DNA from: Rossellomorea sp. y25
Lineage (GTDB): Bacteria; Bacillota; Bacilli; Bacillales; Bacillaceae_B
Direction of reading: 5' to 3'
Length of the DNA stretch: 64,000 bases
Assembly (NCBI RefSeq): GCF_038049935.1
Contig: NZ_CP145886.1
Span: forward strand, 4,393,501 to 4,457,500
Below are positions 57,742-64,000 of this stretch, piece after piece. A model generated the notes under the pieces. That model did not search any database and was not told where the DNA came from. It saw nothing but the letters and a program-made list of their open reading frames with translations. Within the stretch, counting starts at the first letter, position 1; each line of letters opens with the position of its first letter. The translations under genes were made by a program, and so were the position numbers.

Positions 57742-57771
57742 ATGGGCAGAATGGTAAGACACTCTGCCCAT
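57742..57771. terminator. Hairpin downstream of glpX
   Basis: ATGGGCAGA pairs perfectly with TCTGCCCAT around 12 bases. No T-tract on the minus side, so terminator function is uncertain. The rest of 57500-57827 has no gene. Confidence 0.4.
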
Positions 57772-57827
57772 CCCTCATCTCTTATAAGAAGAGTTTGTTT
57801 CTCTCTCTATGTTTCAATGTCTATTTA

Positions 57828-58790
57828 TTATTTCATAACCAGGTTTGGCTTTTTCTGAAGACTGTGACGGCCGTCTATGAAGCGGACGGTTCCAGACTTC
57901 GCACGCATAACGACGGAATGAGTCAAACCGTATGTTCCTTTAAGCTGAACACCTCTTAACAGTTCCCCGTCCGTTACACCTGTTGCTGCAAAGATCGCAT
58001 CATCACCGCATACGAGGTCTTCCATTCGAAGGATCTTGTCCACATCCAGCCCCATGCTGATACAGCGCTGCAGTTCGGCATCGTTCTGTGGTAAAAGCTT
58101 TCCTTGGATTTCTCCACCTAAGCATTTCAACGCAACGGCAGCAAGTACCCCCTCTGGAGCACCGCCGGAACCGAATAAAATATCGACACCCGTATGATCG
58201 AATGCTGTATTCATAGCTCCTGCTACATCACCATCATTGATCAGCTTGATACGGGCTCCCGCCTCTCTCAGCTGCTGAATGATATGCTCATGACGAGGAC
58301 GATTCAAGACGGTTGCAACTACGTCTTCGATGTCTTTGTTCTTTGCTTTTGCAACGGCCTTTAGATTATCGATCACAGAAGCGTTAATATCAATTTCCCC
58401 AACTGCTTCTGGTCCTACTGCGATTTTATCCATATACATATCCGGTGCGTTCAGTAGGTTTCCGTGGTCTGCCACCGCGAGTACCGCCAGTGCATTCCAG
58501 CCTCCGGAAGCAACGATATTCGTTCCTTCCAACGGATCAACGGCCACATCTACACGCGGACCATAGCCTGTCCCTAGTTTCTCACCGATATAAAGCATTG
58601 GAGCTTCATCCATTTCACCTTCACCGATGACAACTGTTCCCTTCATCGGTACTGTATCGAATACATCGCGCATAGCAGAGGTTGCAGCATCATCTGCTTC
58701 ATCCTTCTTACCGCGACCCATCCAGCGAGCCGATGCAAGGGCAGCCCCCTCTGTTACTCGAACAAGCTCCATTGATAAACTTCTTTCCAT
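57828..58790 (-). CDS. glpX: Class II fructose-1,6-bisphosphatase GlpX
   Basis: Gluconeogenic phosphatase of 320 residues producing fructose 6-phosphate. Metal site [14 protein letters not shown] (about 57-70), DPLEGTNI (about 85-92) with the Li-sensitive phosphatase pattern, and [20 protein letters not shown] (about 185-204) are intact. It lies between rho and murAB as in B. subtilis ywjI. GGGAGGCTATATAC precedes ATG. It uses Mn2+ or Mg2+ (family knowledge). Confidence 0.95.
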   Translation of the reverse strand: MERSLSMELVRVTEGAALASARWMGRGKKDEADDAATSAMRDVFDTVPMKGTVVIGEGEMDEAPMLYIGEKLGTGYGPRVDVAVDPLEGTNIVASGGWNALAVLAVADHGNLLNAPDMYMDKIAVGPEAVGEIDINASVIDNLKAVAKAKNKDIEDVVATVLNRPRHEHIIQQLREAGARIKLINDGDVAGAMNTAFDHTGVDILFGSGGAPEGVLAAVALKCLGGEIQGKLLPQNDAELQRCISMGLDVDKILRMEDLVCGDDAIFAATGVTDGELLRGVQLKGTYGLTHSVVMRAKSGTVRFIDGRHSLQKKPNLVMK

Positions 58791-58985
58791 GTATATAGCC
58801 TCCCGTATTCCCTTTTGTTTTACAATATTCTTTAATTGTATAACATATTAACAGATTTATTGTAACACATTAAAGAGGGTGGAGAGATTTTTTTTCGAAA
58901 AAAGTAGGACACAATGGTTCATATAGTCGAAAAAGAACTGGTCATATTGGAAATATTTAAGGAAATTAACAAAAAGCGAGTAGTT

Positions 58986-59097
58986 GTTGATTTCCACTCC
59001 AGGGTGCTTGCTTTCCGCGGGGCGGGCGGTGAGCCTCCGCTTTTCTTACTTTCCCGCTTCTCCCGCAGGAGTCGAGCACCCTTCCGTTCCAATCAAC
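58986..59097. repeat. 112-bp GTTGATT...AATCAAC element, intact copy
   Basis: Bounded by exact inverted ends GTTGATT and AATCAAC. It contains TTGCTTTCCGCGGGGCGGGC and CTTTCCCGCTTCTCCCGC, both shared with the copy at 24713. The gap 58791-59167 between glpX and murAB holds nothing else. Confidence 0.85.
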
Positions 59098-59167
59098 TTA
59101 GTTTTAAATGTTTTACCATTACTCCTAGTGGAAACAACCTTCTATGCAATAGTACAGCTTTAAGAAT

Positions 59168-60451
59168 CTATGACTTCATCTGCTCCAATTCTTCCGCTGA
59201 CATTTTTTCACGCCAGATTGTCGCTCCTAGGCCTTCGAGCTTGGCAACGAGGTCGCTGTAGCCGCGGTCGATATGCTCGAGACCGGTCACTTCTGTGATT
59301 CCTTCTGCCATTAGGCCGGCGATGACAAGGGCCGCTCCTGCGCGCAGATCACTTGCTTTCACTTTGGCGCCTTGTAATTGTACAGGTCCATTGACGATGG
59401 CCGAGCGACCTTCCACCTTGATCGTCGCATTCATTCTTCTCAGTTCATCGATATGCTTGAAGCGGGCTGAATAGATGGTGTCTGTTACGACAGCGGAACC
59501 TTCTGCCCGGTTCAATAATGTGGTAAACGGCTGCTGCAGATCTGTCGGGAACCCTGGGTACACCAGTGTTTTCACGTCAACGGATTTGAGCTTGTCCGCT
59601 CTGCCGATATAGATTTGATCGTCGTTTGTTTCAACAGGAACGCCCATCTCACGGAGCTTGGCAATGACAGATTCCATATGTAATGGGATAACGTTGTCAA
59701 CAAGCACACCTTTCCCGACTGCTGCTGCAAGAATCATGAACGTTCCAGCTTCTATCCGGTCAGGGATGATTGTATGACGGCAGCCGTGAAGCTCGTCTAC
59801 ACCATCAATGCGGATCACATCGGTTCCTGCCCCTTTGATCTTCGCACCCATATTACTTAGTAATGTAGCTACGTCGATGATCTCAGGTTCTTTTGCCGCA
59901 TTTTCAATAATCGTTCTGCCTTTTGCCCGTACAGCGGCAAGCATAATATTAATGGTTGCCCCTACACTGACAACGTCAAGGTAGATACGGGCACCCTTTA
60001 ATTCATCGGCGCGTAAATATATCGCACCTTGTTCATTCGTCACTTCTGCTCCAAGAGCCTCGAAGCCCTTGATGTGTTGATCAATCGGACGCGGGCCAAG
60101 ATGACATCCACCCGGTAATCCGATGACCGCTTTTTTGAATCGTCCAAGCATCGCTCCCATTAAATAATAGGAAGCACGAAGCTTCTTCACCTTTCCGCTC
60201 GGTAAAGGCATGGACACCATTTGGCTTGGATCTACACTCATATCCCCATCTTCCAACGTGACTGAACCACCGATCTCTTCTAATAGATCTTTCAGTGTCC
60301 GTACATCAGAGATGTCTGGTAACCCTTCGATTGTGACTGGTGAATCAGCAAGAATGGTTGCCGGGATCAAGGCTACCGCACTATTTTTGGCCCCACTGAC
60401 TTTAATGGTTCCTTCAAGGGGATAACCTCCTGCAATTTTTAGCTTTTCCAT
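59168..60451 (-). CDS. murAB: Second UDP-GlcNAc 1-carboxyvinyltransferase (MurAB/MurZ)
   Basis: Paralogue of the MurA at 27179, 427 residues. [13 protein letters not shown] (about 18-30) and the catalytic Cys in [18 protein letters not shown] (about 117) show a functional enzyme. The context (rho-glpX upstream, tal-fbaA-spo0F further upstream) is that of B. subtilis murAB (murZ), the dispensable second copy whose level is controlled by proteolysis. GGAAGGGAGTTTAAT precedes the ATG. Confidence 0.94.
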   Translation of the reverse strand: MEKLKIAGGYPLEGTIKVSGAKNSAVALIPATILADSPVTIEGLPDISDVRTLKDLLEEIGGSVTLEDGDMSVDPSQMVSMPLPSGKVKKLRASYYLMGAMLGRFKKAVIGLPGGCHLGPRPIDQHIKGFEALGAEVTNEQGAIYLRADELKGARIYLDVVSVGATINIMLAAVRAKGRTIIENAAKEPEIIDVATLLSNMGAKIKGAGTDVIRIDGVDELHGCRHTIIPDRIEAGTFMILAAAVGKGVLVDNVIPLHMESVIAKLREMGVPVETNDDQIYIGRADKLKSVDVKTLVYPGFPTDLQQPFTTLLNRAEGSAVVTDTIYSARFKHIDELRRMNATIKVEGRSAIVNGPVQLQGAKVKASDLRAGAALVIAGLMAEGITEVTGLEHIDRGYSDLVAKLEGLGATIWREKMSAEELEQMKS

Positions 60452-60641
60452 ATTAAACTCCCTTCCACTGTTCGTTGACGAAGAAGCCCCATGGCTGTAA
60501 GACTCCGCACACCAAGAACAAAAAGGATTATTTTTCCAATAGAAGACGTTCTAAGAAGTATTGTCTACTAGTGTATACATAATTCGTCAAAACATGTATA
60601 GGATAATCGAATTTTTTTAGGTTAGACCGATTGACCTAAGA

Positions 60642-61283
60642 TTAGCGGTTGTTCCAATCATTCAGAAACGCTTCAATTCCTTTATCCGTCAGCGGATGAT
60701 GGAACAATTGCTTCAACACTTTCAGAGGCACTGTCGCAATATGCGCTCCTCTTAAGGCAGCTTCAGTAATATGCTGAGGGTGACGGGTTGAAGCTGCAAT
60801 GATTTCTGTTTCCAAACCATGAATCGCAAAGATTTCAGCGATCTTGGATACAAGCTCAAGACCATCATGACCGATATCATCTAATCTTCCTAAAAAAGGC
60901 GAAACATACGTCGCTCCAGCACGAGCCGCTAAAAGCGCTTGGTTCGCACTAAAAATCAGCGTGACATTTGTCTTAATTCCTTCTTTAGCAAAAGTAGATG
61001 TCGCTTTCAGGCCATCCGGCGTCATTGGAAGCTTAACCGTAATGTTAGGTGCGATCTTAGCAAGCTCCCTGCCCTCTTTGATCATTCCTTCAGCATCTGT
61101 CGCGATGACTTCAGCGCTTACAGAACCAGGAACTAAATCTGTGATTTCTTTTAATCGATCTTCAAATGTTACGTTTTTTTCTTTCGCGACAAGCGACGGA
61201 TTCGTTGTCACTCCTGAAAGAATACCCCATTCAAATGCTTCTTGAATTTCACTCATGTTTGCTGTGTCTATGAAAAATTTCAT
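60642..61283 (-). CDS. tal: Transaldolase (small type)
   Basis: TalC/MipB-type transaldolase of 213 residues, a TIM barrel of the pentose phosphate pathway. The barrel starts [16 protein letters not shown] with catalytic Asp6, has [11 protein letters not shown] (about 25-35), and the Schiff-base Lys lies in [12 protein letters not shown] (about 83). Also known as ywjH in B. subtilis. It lies 179 bases after fbaA on the same strand. Confidence 0.94.
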   Translation of the reverse strand: MKFFIDTANMSEIQEAFEWGILSGVTTNPSLVAKEKNVTFEDRLKEITDLVPGSVSAEVIATDAEGMIKEGRELAKIAPNITVKLPMTPDGLKATSTFAKEGIKTNVTLIFSANQALLAARAGATYVSPFLGRLDDIGHDGLELVSKIAEIFAIHGLETEIIAASTRHPQHITEAALRGAHIATVPLKVLKQLFHHPLTDKGIEAFLNDWNNR

Positions 61284-61335
61284 TCACTATACCCCATTTT
61301 CGACAAAATTTTCAATCATCTTTTAATGAACGGAA

Positions 61336-61380
61336 GGGACTGACCCAAAAAGGTATCAACCCTCTCCTGGTGCCAGTCCC
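61336..61380. repeat. Inverted pair GGGACTGACCC / GGTGCCAGTCCC
   Basis: A 45-base segment bounded by GGGACTG and CAGTCCC between fbaA and tal. It could form a hairpin; the minus-side tail is not T-rich. Confidence 0.5.
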
Positions 61381-61462
61381 ATCCTACCGCTTCATTCTTT
61401 TTCTACCACATAAGGAATGTCCGTAATCTATCACGAAGGACTTTCCAAACATTACCTATCTA

Positions 61463-62320
61463 TTACGCTTGGTTAGAAGAACCAAATTCGCGCATTTTTC
61501 CAGCAACTGTCGCTTTGATCGCTTCACGAGCCGGCCCCATGTATTTACGTGGATCATATACTTCAGTGTCAGCTGCAAGCACTTCACGTACTGCTTTAGC
61601 TGAAGCAATTTGGTTTTCAGTGTTTACGTTGATTTTAGCAGTTCCGTAAGAAATCGCTTTTTGGATATCTTTTGTAGGAATTCCAGTACCACCGTGAAGT
61701 ACTAGAGGTACTCCAGTCGCCGCACCGATTTCTTCCATTTCTTTGAATCCAAGATTTGGTTCACCTTTGTAAGGACCGTGAACAGAACCAAGTGCAGGTG
61801 CAAGTGTATCAATACCAGTGCGTTCCACTAATTCTTGACACTCTTTTGGATCTGCATAGATAACGCCATCTGCTACTACGTCATCCTCTTGTCCACCAAC
61901 AGTTCCAAGCTCAGCTTCAACAGAAACACCTTTAGAGTGGGCATATTCAACCACTTTAGAAGTGATTTCAATGTTCTCCTCAAAAGGACCGTGAGAAGCG
62001 TCGATCATAACAGAAGTAAATCCTGCATCTATTGCTTCTTTACATTTGTCATAGCTTGAACCGTGGTCCAAGTGGATCGCAACAGGTACTGTGATGTTTA
62101 AGTCTTCCATAAGACCTTCAACCATTTTCACAACTGTTTTGAAGCCGCTCATGTAACGCGCTGCCCCTTCAGAAACACCAAGGATGACAGGTGATTTTTC
62201 TTCTTCAGCCGCTTGTAGGATCGCTTGAGTGAACTCAAGGTTATTCAGGTTGAATTGACCTACCGCATAGCTGTTTTCTTTTGCTTGAATTAGCATGTCT
62301 TTCATTGAAACTAAAGGCAT
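61463..62320 (-). CDS. fbaA: Class II fructose-bisphosphate aldolase
   Basis: Zinc-dependent glycolytic aldolase of 285 residues. Metal-site His residues are visible in [11 protein letters not shown] (about 83-93), in [11 protein letters not shown] (about 178-188) and in [10 protein letters not shown] (about 205-214); the sodium/phosphate loop follows at [23 protein letters not shown] precedes ATG. The order spo0F-fbaA-tal is as in B. subtilis. Confidence 0.97.
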   Translation of the reverse strand: MPLVSMKDMLIQAKENSYAVGQFNLNNLEFTQAILQAAEEEKSPVILGVSEGAARYMSGFKTVVKMVEGLMEDLNITVPVAIHLDHGSSYDKCKEAIDAGFTSVMIDASHGPFEENIEITSKVVEYAHSKGVSVEAELGTVGGQEDDVVADGVIYADPKECQELVERTGIDTLAPALGSVHGPYKGEPNLGFKEMEEIGAATGVPLVLHGGTGIPTKDIQKAISYGTAKINVNTENQIASAKAVREVLAADTEVYDPRKYMGPAREAIKATVAGKMREFGSSNQA

Positions 62321-62500
62321 AGTAATTTCCTCCTTTTATTCAGTCAGTGAGCCATTCTAGTAGAAATGGCGGTGTTATTTATAGCACCATGTGACATTGT
62401 TTACAATTTCACTTGTATCATACCAAAACAGAATTGATTTTACCAACTGAAGAGGCGAATTGTTAAAAATACTACTATTTTCACTATTCAAATAATACCA

Positions 62501-62872
62501 TTAAGCTGGAATATATTGTTTTACCGCCTGTCTGATGTCGTCGATATCAAACGGCTTCGCAAAATGAGTAAGCGCTCCCAAATCCTTTGCTTCCTGAATC
62601 ATATCCAATTCTCCGTACGCTGTCATAATAATGACGCGGATATCTGCATCCTTCTGCTTCATTCTCTTCAGGATTTCGATCCCATCCATACCCGGAATCT
62701 TCATATCCAGCAAAACCAAATCAGGGGAATGCTGATCTACAATTTCAAGCGCCTGGATTCCGTTCGCTGCCTGAAATGTTTGGTAGCCTTCCTTTTGTAA
62801 CACTTCATTTAATAGAATCCTAATACCAAATTGATCGTCTACAATAAGAATTTTCTCATTCATCCATCCCAA
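62501..62872 (-). CDS. spo0F: Phosphorelay response regulator Spo0F
   Basis: Single receiver domain of 123 residues that carries phosphate from sporulation kinases to Spo0B. The phospho-acceptor Asp lies in [15 protein letters not shown] (about 57 from this start), the acid pair in [11 protein letters not shown], the switch Thr in IIMTAYGE and the Lys in HFAKPFDID. It has no output domain. The start could be ATG 62872 (MGWMNEK) or, more like B. subtilis, the internal ATG at 62863 (MNEKILI). An exact 0A-box (TGTCGAA) lies upstream at 63036. Confidence 0.96.
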   Translation of the reverse strand: MGWMNEKILIVDDQFGIRILLNEVLQKEGYQTFQAANGIQALEIVDQHSPDLVLLDMKIPGMDGIEILKRMKQKDADIRVIIMTAYGELDMIQEAKDLGALTHFAKPFDIDDIRQAVKQYIPA

Positions 62873-63035
62873 TCCCCTTCATTATTAAAGTAAGTTATGT
62901 ATTACTAAGCAAAATAACCGGCTAATAATTGTATATTTATTACTAATTCTCTTTTTCCTGTAAAAAATCCTGCTTCTTATCAAGATTTTACTTAAGACCT
63001 TTTCCCCCTTTATAATAAGCGTTACGATGACAAAT

Positions 63036-63042
63036 GTCGAAG
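63036..63042 (+). promoter_or_regulatory. Possible 0A-box between spo0F and ywjG
   Basis: TGTCGAA matches the Spo0A recognition heptamer and is directly preceded by TGACAAA (one mismatch). In B. subtilis spo0F is activated by Spo0A. The site is 165 bases from the spo0F start; a single heptamer is weak evidence. Confidence 0.35.
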
Positions 63043-63068
63043 CTAAATATATAAGGAGAGTTCATTCT

Positions 63069-63593
63069 ATGATAAAAATGTTTACAACACAGTTAACTGG
63101 ACTGTTCAAACGCATTTATGATAAGCAGGAATTCGAAATTGAAGACGGTGCCCGCCTGCTTGCCCAAGCTGCCATCGGGCAGGGGAATATTTACATTGCA
63201 GGTCACGGGGAGATGGAAGCCGTCACAGCCGAGGCTTTGTTTGGTGCTGAACCTCTTCCTTCTGCTAAAAGATATAATGGTTCTACCCAACTGACGGAAG
63301 CTGATCGTGTATTAGTCGTCAGCCGCTTTTCAACTGATGAGGATGCTGTGGAGTTAGGGAAAAAACTGGCTGATGAAGGTGTGCCATTCGTGGCTGTCTC
63401 TGGATTGGTAGAGGGTGCAGAGAATCTGTTGGACTTAGCCGATGTTCACTTAGATACGAAAGTGATCAAAGGCATGCTTCCAGGCGATGAAATCGGTGAG
63501 CGTGTAAGCTTCCCTTCCAGCATGGCTGCCCTTTATCTTTATTTTGCGCTGGGGTTTGTGATCCGTGAGATGTTGGAGGAGTATGAGGAGTAA
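63069..63593 (+). CDS. ywjG: DUF2529-family protein YwjG
   Basis: YwjG family, 174 residues, cytosolic, with a SIS-like alpha/beta pattern: IYIAGHGEMEAVTAEALFGAE (about 44-64), DRVLVVSRFSTDEDAVELGKKL and VPFVAVSGL. No catalytic residues can be assigned; the function is unknown. I start at ATG 63069, nine bases after AAGGAGAG; the open frame from 63027 has no RBS. It is divergent from spo0F as in B. subtilis, but the usual next gene, pyrG, is not seen. Confidence 0.85.
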   Translation: MIKMFTTQLTGLFKRIYDKQEFEIEDGARLLAQAAIGQGNIYIAGHGEMEAVTAEALFGAEPLPSAKRYNGSTQLTEADRVLVVSRFSTDEDAVELGKKLADEGVPFVAVSGLVEGAENLLDLADVHLDTKVIKGMLPGDEIGERVSFPSSMAALYLYFALGFVIREMLEEYEE

Positions 63594-63602
63594 TCCTCAA
63601 CC

Positions 63603-63638
63603 AAAAAAAAGAGAGGCATCCAAATAGGGCGCCTCTCT
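63603..63638. terminator. Terminator between ywjG and the permease gene
   Basis: AGAGAGGC pairs with GCCTCTCT; eight T follow on the minus strand, so it is strongest for the permease gene. It also lies just after ywjG. Confidence 0.85.
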
Positions 63639-63646
63639 TACAAACT

Positions 63647-64000
63647 TCAAGCCCCCCGCACCTTCTTGGCATGCACATACGTCACTGCCAATGCCAATAC
63701 CAGTACGCTTCCTTTAATAATTTCAAATGCATAGTATGGTAGATTCATCATCGTCAATCCATTCAGCAGGACCCCTATCAACGCTGCCCCAAAGAAGGTG
63801 CCGAGGATATTCGGTTTTCCTGCGCCCAAGACGGAGAAGCCGACAAACACAGCGGCGACTGCTTCCATGAGGAGCGGGCCACCGGCATCCATCTGTCCTG
63901 ATCCGACCCGGGCTGTGAACAGGATTCCTCCAATCGATGCGAATACACCTGAGAGAACGTAGGCAATCAACTTCACCCGGGTCACCCTGACACCTGATAA
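63647..64000 (-). CDS. Sugar-type ABC transporter permease, C-terminal part
   Basis: The C-terminal ~118 residues of a BPD_transp_2 (RbsC-like) permease; the frame is open to the window edge, so the start lies outside. The segment VKLIAYVLSGVFASIGGILFTARVGSG...GPLLMEAVAAVFVGFSVLGAGKPNILGTFFGAALIGVLLNGL (read in parts) has the typical small-residue-rich helices and ends in VTYVHAKKVRGA. Such permeases form ribose/multiple-sugar importers with a RbsA-type ATPase, which should lie to the right. It occupies the position where Bacillus genomes usually have pyrG. Confidence 0.85.
   Translation of the reverse strand, partial: LSGVRVTRVKLIAYVLSGVFASIGGILFTARVGSGQMDAGGPLLMEAVAAVFVGFSVLGAGKPNILGTFFGAALIGVLLNGLTMMNLPYYAFEIIKGSVLVLALAVTYVHAKKVRGA

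Overview
This window is a stretch of chromosome from a low-GC, endospore-forming Firmicute of the Bacillaceae. It carries sporulation genes (spoIIID, spoIIQ, spoIID, spoIIR, spo0F, a YhcN/YlaJ-type lipoprotein), a flagellar pair (flhO-flhP), mbl and a standard F1Fo ATP synthase operon. Gene order follows the Bacillus subtilis ywq/ywp/ywn/ywm/atp/ywl/ywk/ywj region. Genus cannot be fixed from the sequence alone. I see no rRNA, tRNA, CRISPR array, transposase or prophage.

Layout. 1-8 kb (+): an HlyD-type adaptor, a secreted alkaline phosphatase and the SWIM/SNF2 pair ywqB-ywqA. 8.5-13.2 kb: ssbB with a small downstream coiled-coil gene, ywpF, then an accessory island. The island has a SinR homologue facing a SinI homologue, a second SinR-like regulator translationally coupled to a class D sortase, and, divergent from these, an LPNTA-anchored surface protein with a perfect SinR-type operator upstream. 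13.4-18.1 kb (-): spoIIID-mbl-flhO-flhP-EpuA-like-fabZ. 18.5-23.2 kb (-): a sodium:solute symporter module with two small membrane proteins, a cNMP/CBS/DUF294 protein and a DEDDh exonuclease. 23.6-29.7 kb: spoIIQ, ywnJ, spoIID, murAA, ywmB, ywzB. 30-37.2 kb (-): atpZ-I-B-E-F-H-A-G-D-C. 38-50.9 kb (-): upp, glyA, ywlG, rpiB, ywlE, mntP, ywlC, ywlB. A large secreted subtilase with a dockerin-like tail and a chemoreceptor sit between rpiB and ywlE. 51-64 kb (-): spoIIR, prmC-prfA, a lipoprotein, tdk, rpmE, rho, glpX, murAB, tal, fbaA, spo0F, then ywjG (+) and a truncated sugar-type ABC permease at the right edge, where pyrG is usual in Bacillus.

The genes work together mainly as housekeeping sets: ATP synthesis, cell-wall precursor commitment (two MurA enzymes), wall elongation (Mbl), C1/pyrimidine salvage (GlyA, Upp, Tdk), translation termination (PrmC-PrfA), glycolysis/gluconeogenesis (FbaA, GlpX, Tal) and the mother-cell/forespore sporulation programme.

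The most unusual content is in the DNA between genes. (1) Seven intergenic phrase arrays repeat a 7-13 bp core about every 20-21 bp, separated by unrelated spacers. Five different cores occur, and some cores recur in other intergenic regions in either orientation; two arrays keep exactly 21 bp throughout. (2) A 12-mer, AGGGACGGACCT, occurs 14 times exactly in 64 kb (about 0.008 expected by chance), in intergenic regions and inside four genes in several frames, partly as inverted pairs bounding 90-250 bp. (3) A 126-bp hairpin unit is present as three tandem copies plus remnants, and its inner stem changes with compensating substitutions. One unit is nested inside a second repeat family bounded by GTTGATT/AATCAAC. 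(4) A DnaA-box cluster spans ywlC-ywlB, with several boxes written into the coding sequences.
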